This document shows positions 8,823 to 15,979 of a stretch of 21,705 bases of DNA, piece by piece. The DNA is from Lachnospiraceae bacterium (lineage in GTDB: Bacteria; Bacillota_A; Clostridia; Lachnospirales; Lachnospiraceae), in NCBI GenBank assembly GCA_016281675.1, contig JAEEJD010000011.1, positions 1 through 21,705 of the forward strand, written 5' to 3'. How positions within the stretch are numbered: the stretch's first letter is position 1; every line of letters starts with the position of its first letter. The position numbers and the translations under genes were made by a program. The notes beneath the pieces were generated by a model. That model was not told the DNA's origin, made no database searches, and saw only the letters and a program-made list of their open reading frames with translations.

Positions 8823-9791
8823 ATGTCATTAGTTACCACAACCGAAATGTTCAAGAAGGCATACGACGGCGGTTACGCAGTAGGTGCTTTCAACGTTAAC
8901 AACATGGAAATCGTTCAGGGTATCACTGAGGCAGCGGGCGAACTCAAGAGTCCCGTTATCCTTCAGGTATCAAAGGGAGCACGTGCGTATGCCAACCACA
9001 CATATCTTGTAAAGCTGGTTGAGGCTGCGGTTGAAGAGAATCCCGAGATTCCCATAGCTCTTCACCTCGATCACGGTGATACATTTGAACTTTGTAAGTC
9101 ATGTATCGACGGCGGATTCACATCTGTCATGATCGATGCATCATCCAAGTCATTTGAAGACAATATCGCTCTTACAAAGCAGGTTGTTGAGTATGCACAC
9201 GCAAACGGCGTTGTTGTAGAAGCAGAGCTCGGAACACTTGCAGGTATCGAGGATGAGGTCGTTGTTGAAGCAGGTAAGGAAAGTTACACACGTCCCGAAG
9301 AAGTTGAGGAGTTTGTTGACAAGACAGGTTGTGATTCGCTTGCCATCGCTATCGGAACAAGCCACGGCGCATACAAGTTCACGGCTGATCAGTGTACAAG
9401 AAACGCAGACGGAATCCTTGTTCCCCCTCCGCTTCGTTTCGACGTTCTCGAAGAGTGCATCAAGAGACTTCCCGGTTTCCCGATCGTTCTTCACGGTTCA
9501 TCATCGGTTCCTCAGGAATTCGTTAAGATGGTTAACCAGTACGGCGGAAACATGCCGGATGCCGTAGGTATCCCTGAGGAGCAGCTTCGTCAGGCTGCAA
9601 AGCTTGCCGTATGTAAGATCAATATCGACTCCGATATCCGTCTTGCAATGACAGGTAACATCAGAAAGTACTTCGCAGAGCATCCCGATCACTTCGATCC
9701 CCGTCAGTACTTAAAGCCCGCTCGTCAGGCTGTCAAGGACATGGTTGCTCACAAGATCGTGAACGTTCTCGGTTCCGACGGAAAGGCTTGA
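8823..9791 (+). CDS. fba: Class II fructose-1,6-bisphosphate aldolase
   Basis: This zinc-dependent aldolase interconverts fructose-1,6-bisphosphate with dihydroxyacetone phosphate and glyceraldehyde-3-phosphate in glycolysis and gluconeogenesis. Diagnostic residues are HLDHG at 81-85 (catalytic D83, zinc ligand H84), the GTLAGIEDE segment, GTSHGAYKF with H181, and VLHGSSS with H224 and the phosphate-binding loop. The length of 322 residues is close to the Bacillus/clostridial form. The ATG at 8823 follows AAAGGAAG by 7 bases, and the N-terminus matches the family start. Codon choice looks more restricted than in the neighbours (many CGT, GTT, CTT and AAC codons), as expected for a highly expressed gene. 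It is monocistronic, with its own promoter before it and a strong hairpin after it. Confidence 0.96.
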   Translation: MSLVTTTEMFKKAYDGGYAVGAFNVNNMEIVQGITEAAGELKSPVILQVSKGARAYANHTYLVKLVEAAVEENPEIPIALHLDHGDTFELCKSCIDGGFTSVMIDASSKSFEDNIALTKQVVEYAHANGVVVEAELGTLAGIEDEVVVEAGKESYTRPEEVEEFVDKTGCDSLAIAIGTSHGAYKFTADQCTRNADGILVPPPLRFDVLEECIKRLPGFPIVLHGSSSVPQEFVKMVNQYGGNMPDAVGIPEEQLRQAAKLAVCKINIDSDIRLAMTGNIRKYFAEHPDHFDPRQYLKPARQAVKDMVAHKIVNVLGSDGKA

Positions 9792-9822
9792 TCGAAAACA
9801 TCAGTCATATGATCGATATAAT

Positions 9823-9850
9823 AAAGGCTGTCGCTTATGCGGCAGCCTTT
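9823..9850. terminator. Bidirectional hairpin terminator between fba and the convergent glycosyltransferase
   Basis: The arms AAAGGCTGTCGC (9823-9834) and GCGGCAGCCTTT (9839-9850) form a 12-base-pair stem with one T-G wobble and a TTAT loop. The forward copy ends in TTTACTTTAT, and the reverse copy ends in TTTATTATAT, so both have a usable U-rich tail. It lies 31 bases past the fba stop and 15 bases past the stop of the reverse-strand gene, so it can end both transcripts. Confidence 0.88.
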
Positions 9851-9865
9851 ACTTTATGCTGTAAA

Positions 9866-10669
9866 TTATCCGAGGAGATTCTTTTTGATCACGACAAGCC
9901 GGTCGATAAATGCGGTAAGATACGTTCTTGTGTAGAAAACGAAACGCTCGGAGAATGTGTAATCAAGATACTGTCCGCCCTGTCTGAACGCGCGGATCTT
10001 GGCGGCGATCACCTTCTTCTGACTGACGTTGCTCAGGCCGCCGGACTTCTGACGGTATGCTGTACCGTACCCGCCCGAGAAATAGAAAGGGCATTTTGAC
10101 AGGAACTTCAGTGACAGATCCCAATCCTCATACAGTTTCATGTCTTTGACATATCCGCCGACTTCTTTGTATATATCTATCGGAAAACACAGGTCTCTCG
10201 CAACAAATGCTCCCATCGTATGCGTGACGGTTTTGAAACGGATATCTTTCTGAAGGTCATGGATCGTCATGTCGCCGCACACGTTCCCGCCCTCATCGAC
10301 GGCAACGGTCTGTGAGAATGCGCAGGCCGGAACATCTGATGCGTTGATCTTGTCCATTTCACGTGAAAGCTTATCACTGTCGTAGAGAAAATCATCCGAG
10401 TCGAGTGTGGTGGCATACTCGGAAGTACATGCCCTGATCGCGGCATCTCTTGCTGTTGACACACCTTTGTTCTCGTCGGGAAGGATAAGCTTTATCCGCG
10501 GATCTTTTGCGGCATATTCTTTGAGGATGTCGCGGGAATTGTCCGTTGAGCAGTCATCGTATATCACGATCTCTTTGAGAGGGTATGTCTGCGAAAGCAC
10601 ACTGTCAAGGCACTTCGGAAGATATTTGGCATTGTTGTAATTGGGTATCACTATCGACAGAGTCTTCAT
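9866..10669 (-). CDS. Glycosyltransferase family 2 protein
   Basis: This is a GT-A fold glycosyltransferase that moves a sugar from a nucleotide donor to a growing glycan, probably at the cytoplasmic face. The N-terminus SIVIPNYNNAKYL is the classic GT2 start. D38/D39 lie in the nucleotide-binding turn (YDDCSTD), the metal-binding DxD-type motif is D90-S91-D92-D93, and YEDWDL further on matches the ED acid/base region. There is no membrane segment, and the 267 residues cover little beyond the catalytic domain. Substrate cannot be read from sequence. It is transcribed opposite to the adjoining ABC transporter operon and converges on fba. The ATG at 10669 has no clear ribosome-binding site, and the predicted transcription start falls almost on it. 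Confidence 0.9.
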   Translation of the reverse strand: MKTLSIVIPNYNNAKYLPKCLDSVLSQTYPLKEIVIYDDCSTDNSRDILKEYAAKDPRIKLILPDENKGVSTARDAAIRACTSEYATTLDSDDFLYDSDKLSREMDKINASDVPACAFSQTVAVDEGGNVCGDMTIHDLQKDIRFKTVTHTMGAFVARDLCFPIDIYKEVGGYVKDMKLYEDWDLSLKFLSKCPFYFSGGYGTAYRQKSGGLSNVSQKKVIAAKIRAFRQGGQYLDYTFSERFVFYTRTYLTAFIDRLVVIKKNLLG

Positions 10670-10675
10670 ACCGCC

Positions 10676-10704
10676 ATTCTATCAAAGTTTGATAAGGCAG
10701 GCAA
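10676..10704 (-). promoter_or_regulatory. Reverse promoter for the GT2 gene
   Basis: On the reverse strand, TTGCCT (10704-10699; four of six), a 17-base spacer and TAGAAT (10681-10676; five of six) form a good sigma-A promoter. The -10 ends only six bases before the ATG at 10669, so the transcript would begin at or next to the start codon. Its -35 lies inside the spacer of the forward promoter, so the two promoters cannot easily be occupied at once. Confidence 0.55.
10680..10694. promoter_or_regulatory. Perfect palindrome, candidate operator for both divergent promoters
   Basis: TATCAAA-G-TTTGATA is a perfect inverted repeat with 7-base arms around one base. It contains the whole forward -35 element (10689-10694) and overlaps the last two bases of the reverse -10 (10676-10681). 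A dimeric regulator bound here would block both promoters. I do not recognise it as the site of a named regulator, and no regulator gene is present in the window. Confidence 0.55.
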
Positions 10705-10717
10705 TTTAAAGTATAAT
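10689..10717 (+). promoter_or_regulatory. Forward promoter for the glycan operon
   Basis: TTGATA (10689-10694; five of six to consensus), a 17-base spacer and a perfect TATAAT (10712-10717). The expected transcription start is about 10724, two bases before the ATG at 10726, which implies a leaderless or nearly leaderless mRNA. No Shine-Dalgarno sequence is visible between the promoter and the ATG. Confidence 0.72.
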
Positions 10718-10725
10718 AGAAAACT

Positions 10726-12477
10726 ATGGAACTGCTGAAGAAATTCAACTACATATTCAATACAAAGCAGAAGGTTCAGTCGGTATTTCTGTGTCTGGGA
10801 CTGTTTCTCGGCGCCCTGATGGAACTTGTCGGAGTATCGCTCATAGCACAGCTTGTCGAGCTCATCGGAAAGCCCGAGACGATCGAGACCAATTCGCTCA
10901 TGAAGTGGCTGTACGGTGTGACGGGCGCGGACAGTGCAAACAGGTTTTTCCTGTACTTCTCGCTGACTCTCATCGGAGTATACCTGTTCAAGAACATATA
11001 TCTTACGGTGATGGGATACGCCAAGTTCACCTTCATCTACAACAATCAGCTTAGACTTTCGGGCCGTCTCATAGACTGTTATCTGAAGAAGCCTTATACG
11101 TATCATCTCGATAAGAACTCTGCAGAGATGATCCGCTCGATAATGCTCGATTCGGAGCGTTTCTTCCAGATGCTTTTGACACTGTTTACCGTGTTTTCGG
11201 AAGTTATGGTATCCGTGCTTCTGTGCGTGTACCTTCTGATAGTCGACTGGATGATAACGGTATCGGTGGTTGCCATTCTGCTTGTTTTCTCCGGATTGTA
11301 TCTTCTTGCGTTTCACGGCAGAACGAAGAAGAACGGAAAGATATCTCAGTACAATGACGGTAAGATGCATCAGGCAATCAATCAGGCACTCGGTGCAGTT
11401 AAGGATATCAAGATCCTCCACAGAGAGAAGTATTTCGTAAATGCGTTCACAAAGCGCGGTGCCAAGAAATATACCGCTGTCAGAAACAACGAACTGCTCG
11501 GGTTTGTCCCTGCATATCTGATCGAAACGGTATGTGTCGGAACGATCCTCGTGGTGCTTGTAGTAAAACTGTACAACGGTCAGGATCTTAACGACATGAT
11601 CCCTCAGCTAGCCGCGTTTGCCATGGCTGCATTCAAACTTCTTCCTTCGGCGGGAAAAGTCGTGAACTATCTTAATCTCATTGTGTTCCTGAAACCTTCG
11701 GCGGATCTTATATACCGCGATATCAAGGATACGGAGGACATGCTCGGTGTGATGATTTCCGATGAAGACGGACAGCCGGCAAAAGGTGACGCAATAAGAG
11801 TTGAGCATGTGTCATACAGATATCCGAACACGGACAGGGATGTTCTGACGGATGTGAACTTTGAGATACCGGACGGTGCATCGGTAGGTCTTGTCGGACC
11901 TTCGGGAGCCGGTAAATCCACTATAGCCGATGTTATACTCGGAATACTCACGCCTTCGGAAGGATGTGTCATGTACGGAGACATGAATGTTCACGAGCAT
12001 CCGATAAAGTGGTCAAAAAAACTTGCATACATACCGCAGGCGATATTCCTTGCGGATGAATCTATCAGAAATAACGTTGCCTTCGGAATAGAAGACGAAG
12101 ACATAGAAGAGGATAAGGTTTGGCAGGCTCTTCATGAGGCGCAGCTTGATGAGTTCGTAAGAAGCCTTCCGGAAGGTCTTGATACCATGGTGGGTGAGCG
12201 CGGAGTGAGACTGTCAGGAGGACAGAGACAGAGGATAGGTATCGCAAGGGCACTTTACGGCGATCCGGAGATACTTGTGCTTGATGAGGCTACATCGGCG
12301 CTTGATTCCGAGACCGAGACTGCGGTCATGGAAGCGATCGACAGACTTCAGGGAAGAAAGACACTGATCATAATAGCCCACAGACTCACTACTATCCGTA
12401 ACTGCAAAATGATATTCAAAGTCGGTGACGGAAAGATCACGGACTACACCGAGGAGTTCAGGAAAGAGAACGCATGA
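10726..12477 (+). CDS. ABC transporter, fused permease and ATPase (glycan or lipid-linked sugar export)
   Basis: This is a half-transporter of the MsbA/PglK type, which dimerises to move a lipid or lipid-linked oligosaccharide across the cytoplasmic membrane. About six hydrophobic segments lie near residues 19-41, 73-96, 147-172, 176-196, 262-281 and 292-305. The C-terminal ATPase has Walker A GPSGAGKST (391-399), signature LSGGQ (496-500), Walker B ILVLDE (516-521) and the switch histidine H552. The N-terminus, with its KKFNYIFNTKQK stretch and ExxGVSLI segment, resembles exporters found in polysaccharide loci, which supports the ATG at 10726 despite the missing ribosome-binding site; the next in-frame ATG at M32 falls inside the first membrane helix. 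It is first in a glycan operon and overlaps the next gene by 4 bases. The glycan-flippase role is inferred from context; drug export is less likely. Confidence 0.88.
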   Translation: MELLKKFNYIFNTKQKVQSVFLCLGLFLGALMELVGVSLIAQLVELIGKPETIETNSLMKWLYGVTGADSANRFFLYFSLTLIGVYLFKNIYLTVMGYAKFTFIYNNQLRLSGRLIDCYLKKPYTYHLDKNSAEMIRSIMLDSERFFQMLLTLFTVFSEVMVSVLLCVYLLIVDWMITVSVVAILLVFSGLYLLAFHGRTKKNGKISQYNDGKMHQAINQALGAVKDIKILHREKYFVNAFTKRGAKKYTAVRNNELLGFVPAYLIETVCVGTILVVLVVKLYNGQDLNDMIPQLAAFAMAAFKLLPSAGKVVNYLNLIVFLKPSADLIYRDIKDTEDMLGVMISDEDGQPAKGDAIRVEHVSYRYPNTDRDVLTDVNFEIPDGASVGLVGPSGAGKSTIADVILGILTPSEGCVMYGDMNVHEHPIKWSKKLAYIPQAIFLADESIRNNVAFGIEDEDIEEDKVWQALHEAQLDEFVRSLPEGLDTMVGERGVRLSGGQRQRIGIARALYGDPEILVLDEATSALDSETETAVMEAIDRLQGRKTLIIIAHRLTTIRNCKMIFKVGDGKITDYTEEFRKENA

Positions 12478-13463
12478 TGGATCCCAAACTGAGCGTCATC
12501 TTTATCACATACAATCATAAGGATTATGTTGAGAAAGCACTCAGAAGCGTCCTTGCCCAGGAAACGGATTTTCCGTTTGAGGTTGTTGTAGGGGAGGACT
12601 GTTCGACTGACGGGACTCAGGATATACTGAAGCGTATCGCAGCGGAGGATCCGCGGGTTAGGCTGTTTCTTCGAAGCGAGAACACGGGCGGACGGCCGAC
12701 ACTGAACGTTTACGAGACGACAAAGAGATGCACGGGAGAGTATCTTGCGTATCTTGAAGGCGATGATTACTGGACCGATACAAAAAAACTCCAGAAGCAG
12801 GTTGATTTTCTTGAGGAGCACAGTGAGTATATCGGAGTAACGCATTCACTTTGCATGGTCGATGCTAACAGCGATCCGATAACGGATGAAGAGACGCTTG
12901 CCATAGGAAAACTGTATGACTGGAGCGGAAAGTTTACATACGATGACTACTGTTACAGCGGAAGATGGCCCGGACATTATGCAACGCTCGTAAGCCGCAA
13001 CATCTATAAAGAAGAAAAGTTCGACTATACGATACTCTACCGGGCAAGTGATTTTACCGATGACGCACTCATTAATCTGTTTCTCCTGATGCAGGGTGAT
13101 ATATACCGAATGGATGATGTGATGAGTGCATGGAGATACATAAGAAGATCGGGCGGGGAGAACTGGAACTCGATAGCGATCAAGAGAAATATCGGCAAAG
13201 ACGATTGCTATCTGTCGAAGACGATGATGCAGTGGGTTGAGCAGTACAGGACGCTTAGCGATTACTCGAAAAAGAGGTGTCTCGACGATTTCGGGCTGGC
13301 CCTGAAGTATTTCCTGAAGTGCCCGAACAGAGCAAACAGACAGTTCCTTGACGATATGTATGACTACGGCATCACGCATGTGGTAATGAAGGATAAGAAG
13401 ACGACGCTGATGGGATTTTCCGTAAGGTATATACTCGGAAAGCTCGGACTCGGTTCAATATAG
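12474..13463 (+). CDS. Glycosyltransferase family 2 protein
   Basis: This is a second GT2 enzyme. The N-terminus SVIFITYNHKDYVEKALRSV is typical; the nucleotide-binding turn contains E41-D42-C43-S44-T45-D46, and the DxD-type motif is E95-G96-D97-D98-Y99-W100. GDDYW-type proteins of this family are common in polysaccharide gene clusters. The C-terminal third, rich in aromatic and charged residues, probably sets acceptor specificity. No membrane segment is evident. The ATG overlaps the stop codon of the ABC transporter (ATGA), which indicates coupling; a second ATG at 12477 is an equally possible start. AGGAAAGAG lies about 6 bases upstream. It shares only the fold-level motifs with the reverse-strand GT2 gene, so it is not a recent duplicate. 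Donor and acceptor are unknown. Confidence 0.9.
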   Translation: MMDPKLSVIFITYNHKDYVEKALRSVLAQETDFPFEVVVGEDCSTDGTQDILKRIAAEDPRVRLFLRSENTGGRPTLNVYETTKRCTGEYLAYLEGDDYWTDTKKLQKQVDFLEEHSEYIGVTHSLCMVDANSDPITDEETLAIGKLYDWSGKFTYDDYCYSGRWPGHYATLVSRNIYKEEKFDYTILYRASDFTDDALINLFLLMQGDIYRMDDVMSAWRYIRRSGGENWNSIAIKRNIGKDDCYLSKTMMQWVEQYRTLSDYSKKRCLDDFGLALKYFLKCPNRANRQFLDDMYDYGITHVVMKDKKTTLMGFSVRYILGKLGLGSI

Positions 13464-13481
13464 GATAGCGGGAGGATTCAC

Positions 13482-14597
13482 GTGAGGATCAACGTAATCA
13501 AATCATCAATGCCTCCGTTTGAGGAATATATGGAAGCCGTCAGGCCGCTCTGGGATTCGGTGTGGCTGACGAACATGGGTGTCAATCATGAGAAGCTCGC
13601 AAAAAAACTGTGCGACTACCTTAAGGTCTCGAACGTGTCGCTTTTTGTGAACGGACACATGGCACTTGAGATGACCCTTCAGGCAATGGATCTTGAAGGT
13701 GAGGTCATCACGACACCGTTCACGTTTGCATCGACGACGCATGCTATCGTAAGAAACGGACTAAAGCCTGTGTTCTGCGATATAGATCCCGACAACTATA
13801 CGATGGACGTTACAAAGATAGAGGAGCTTATCACTCCGAAGACGTGCGCTATTGTTCCGGTCCATGTTTACGGATGCATCTGTGATGTGGAAGGGATCGA
13901 AAGGATTGCAAAGAAGCACGGACTCAAGGTCATCTATGACGCGGCGCATGCGTTCGGCACCGAATACAAAGGAAAGGGTATCGGATCGTTCGGCGACGCA
14001 TCGATGTTCAGTTTTCATGCTACGAAAGTGTTCCATACGATAGAAGGCGGTGCGGTTTCCACCGACGATACCGATCTTATGAATAAACTTTGGAAGCTCA
14101 AGGATTTCGGAATAAGGGACGAAGAAGTCGTTGACGGTATAGGCGCGAACGCCAAGATGAACGAATTCTGCGCTGTGATGGGACTGTGTAATCTAAAGTA
14201 TGTTGACGGCGAGATCGAAAAGAGAAGATGCGTTGTCGAAAGATACAAAGAGCACCTTACCGGCGTACCGGGAATAAAGCTTATCCCAAAGCAGGCGGAC
14301 GTAAAGCCCAATTTCGCATATTTCCCGATCGTGATCGAGGAGGATGAATTCGGAGTAAACAGGCAGATTGTCATGGATCGCCTGAAGGAACATGACATAT
14401 ACACGAGAAAATATTTCTATCCGCTCACAAGCGATATGGACTGCTACAGCGGTATGTTTGACAGTTCATTAACGCCCGTTGCGGTGCATGCGTCACAGAG
14501 GGTATTGACGCTTCCGATGAGCGCATCACTCGCCCTTGACGATGTGGACAGGATCTGCGATATCATTTTATCCTGCGGTAAGGAGAAGAAGGGTTGA
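13482..14597 (+). CDS. DegT/DnrJ/EryC1/StrS-family sugar aminotransferase
   Basis: This is a PLP-dependent enzyme of the family that converts keto sugars on nucleotide carriers into amino sugars for surface glycans or antibiotics. The PLP lysine is K182 in the segment SFHATKVFHTIEGGAV, with the upstream IYDAAHAFG segment providing the cofactor-binding aspartate (D161). The sequence opens with PPFEEYMEAVRPLWDSVWLTNMG, trimmed here to its recognisable core PLWDSVWLTNMG, as in relatives from polysaccharide loci. The length of 371 residues is normal. The start is GTG at 13482, supported by GGGAGG at 13470-13475. It lies 18 bases after the GT2 gene, and its stop overlaps the start of the GT11 gene. 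No nucleotide-sugar dehydratase lies nearby, so the keto-sugar substrate must come from enzymes encoded elsewhere. Confidence 0.9.
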   Translation: MRINVIKSSMPPFEEYMEAVRPLWDSVWLTNMGVNHEKLAKKLCDYLKVSNVSLFVNGHMALEMTLQAMDLEGEVITTPFTFASTTHAIVRNGLKPVFCDIDPDNYTMDVTKIEELITPKTCAIVPVHVYGCICDVEGIERIAKKHGLKVIYDAAHAFGTEYKGKGIGSFGDASMFSFHATKVFHTIEGGAVSTDDTDLMNKLWKLKDFGIRDEEVVDGIGANAKMNEFCAVMGLCNLKYVDGEIEKRRCVVERYKEHLTGVPGIKLIPKQADVKPNFAYFPIVIEEDEFGVNRQIVMDRLKEHDIYTRKYFYPLTSDMDCYSGMFDSSLTPVAVHASQRVLTLPMSASLALDDVDRICDIILSCGKEKKG

Positions 14598-15532
14598 TAA
14601 TAGTCAGATTCACTTCCGGCCTCGGAAACCAGATGTTTCAATATAATCTATACAGTTTTCTTCGCCGGAAATATCCGCAGACAAAGGTCAAAGCCGATGT
14701 CAGATGGTTCTACACCGATGATGAACATCACGGATTTGAGCTTCGACGGATATTCGACAATGTAGAAGGATCGGAATTCCTGCTTGAGGAGGCTACGGCC
14801 GCCGAGATATTCTCCGTATCGGGACAGATCCCCACTCCTTTTCGAGGACCTCTTGCAAGGCCTGTCAGATACCTGCTCGGCCCCGTCAACAGGAAGCTTC
14901 GCGAGTCGGGAAGACCCGAAAAAGCAGGGATCACATACAACCAGCTTGAAGAAAAATTCAGCTACGAGACGGTGAGTGATCTTGATATTTCAAAGAATCA
15001 TTACATCTTCGGATTTTTCATAGAAGAGGCTTATTACAGAGACAGGATACAGACACTAAAAAAAGAGCTCGTGTTCCCGCCGATGACGGGAGAGAACAGC
15101 GAGCTTGCCGACAGGATGACGAAAGAGAATTCGGTATCGATCCACGTCAGAAGAGGGGATTATCTGTCGAAGACTTATGCGGGACAGTTCCTGTGCCTTG
15201 AAAGGGATTATTACGAGCCGGCGGTTGAAGCGGTAAGAAAGCAATTGAGCGATCCGAAGTTCTACATATTCTCGGAAGATGCCGATTACGTCAGGGAAGC
15301 ATTTTCGTGGCTTCCGGATAAAACCGTCGTTAGTATAAACAGCGGTAACGACAGCTTCAGGGACATGCAGCTTATGACCAAATGCAAGGCCAACATAATC
15401 GCCAATTCGACGTTTTCCCAGTGGGCTTCGATACTCAACGAGAACCCGGAACACATAACGGTATATCCCGCCAGATACATGGCCGACGAGGATACCGAAG
15501 TGCGTACTCTTCCGGGATGGATAAGGATATAA
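14594..15532 (+). CDS. GT11-family alpha-1,2-fucosyltransferase-like glycosyltransferase
   Basis: This enzyme is predicted to transfer fucose, or a related deoxy sugar, from GDP-fucose onto galactose or another acceptor. The three GT11 hallmarks are present: an N-terminal FTSGLGNQMFQY, the donor-binding HVRRGDY at residues 184-190, and a C-terminal NSTFSQWASIL where family members usually have NSSFSWW. The length of 312 residues is typical and there is no membrane anchor. The start is TTG at 14594, overlapping the previous stop (TTGA). It is supported by AAGGAG at 14580-14585 and because the family signature begins right at this codon. No GDP-fucose synthesis genes lie in the window. Fucose specificity is inferred from the family, which does include enzymes with other roles. 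Confidence 0.88.
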   Translation: MIIVRFTSGLGNQMFQYNLYSFLRRKYPQTKVKADVRWFYTDDEHHGFELRRIFDNVEGSEFLLEEATAAEIFSVSGQIPTPFRGPLARPVRYLLGPVNRKLRESGRPEKAGITYNQLEEKFSYETVSDLDISKNHYIFGFFIEEAYYRDRIQTLKKELVFPPMTGENSELADRMTKENSVSIHVRRGDYLSKTYAGQFLCLERDYYEPAVEAVRKQLSDPKFYIFSEDADYVREAFSWLPDKTVVSINSGNDSFRDMQLMTKCKANIIANSTFSQWASILNENPEHITVYPARYMADEDTEVRTLPGWIRI

Positions 15533-15533
15533 C

Positions 15534-15965
15534 ATGACACCTTTGATTTGGCTGATCATATTGATAGTGTGCCTTGTGATCGAGTTTATAAGGATTGAAC
15601 TGATCGGCGCCTGCGGTGCGGTGGGGGCCCTTGCGGGACTGATCGTGTGCCTGCTCGGATTTGATACGATCTGGCAGATTGCGGCGGCGGTAGCGTTAAC
15701 GGTGTTCCTGTTCGTTGCGGTAAGACCTGTCGGAATGAAATATGTCATGAGGGCAAGGCGTGAGAAGCAACTGATGGAACTTGAAGGGTGCGACGCGATA
15801 GTAACATGCAGGATAGATAACGCTTCATCTTCGGGTGTTGTCAGGATCGGCGGCAGAAACTGGCGTGCCAAGAGCAACAGGCCCAATGCGATCATAAACG
15901 AGGGCGAAGTCGTAAAGGTCATAAATATGCGCGGAGACGTCGCGTATGTCGATTATAAGAAGTAG
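15534..15965 (+). CDS. NfeD-like membrane protein with C-terminal OB domain
   Basis: This is a small integral membrane protein of the NfeD class, usually a partner of SPFH/flotillin proteins in membrane organisation. Three hydrophobic segments (about 4-18, 23-42, 46-64) are followed by a cytoplasmic beta-rich domain (about 84-143). In that domain the pattern EGCDAIV...SGVVRIGGRNWRA...INEGEVVKVI matches the OB-fold of NfeD. The 143 residues correspond to the short form lacking the protease domain. It begins one base after the GT11 stop and lies 14 bases ahead of argF. No flotillin or stomatin gene is visible next to it, which is unusual. It is not obviously part of the glycan pathway. Confidence 0.8.
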   Translation: MTPLIWLIILIVCLVIEFIRIELIGACGAVGALAGLIVCLLGFDTIWQIAAAVALTVFLFVAVRPVGMKYVMRARREKQLMELEGCDAIVTCRIDNASSSGVVRIGGRNWRAKSNRPNAIINEGEVVKVINMRGDVAYVDYKK

Positions 15966-15979
15966 GAAAGGACAATATC

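Noticed and set aside
9788..10099. Forward reading frame of 103 codons starting at the fba stop
   Set aside because: It runs through the terminator hairpin and antisense to a clear GT2 glycosyltransferase, and its sequence shows no family signature.
9866..13463. The two GT2 genes as a recent duplication
   Set aside because: They share only fold-level motifs (N-terminal strand, DxD region); the rest of the sequences and the lengths differ.
15056..15922. Reverse-strand frame of 288 codons opposite the GT11 and nfeD genes
   Set aside because: Both forward genes carry clear family motifs and ribosome-binding or coupling signals; the reverse frame has none.
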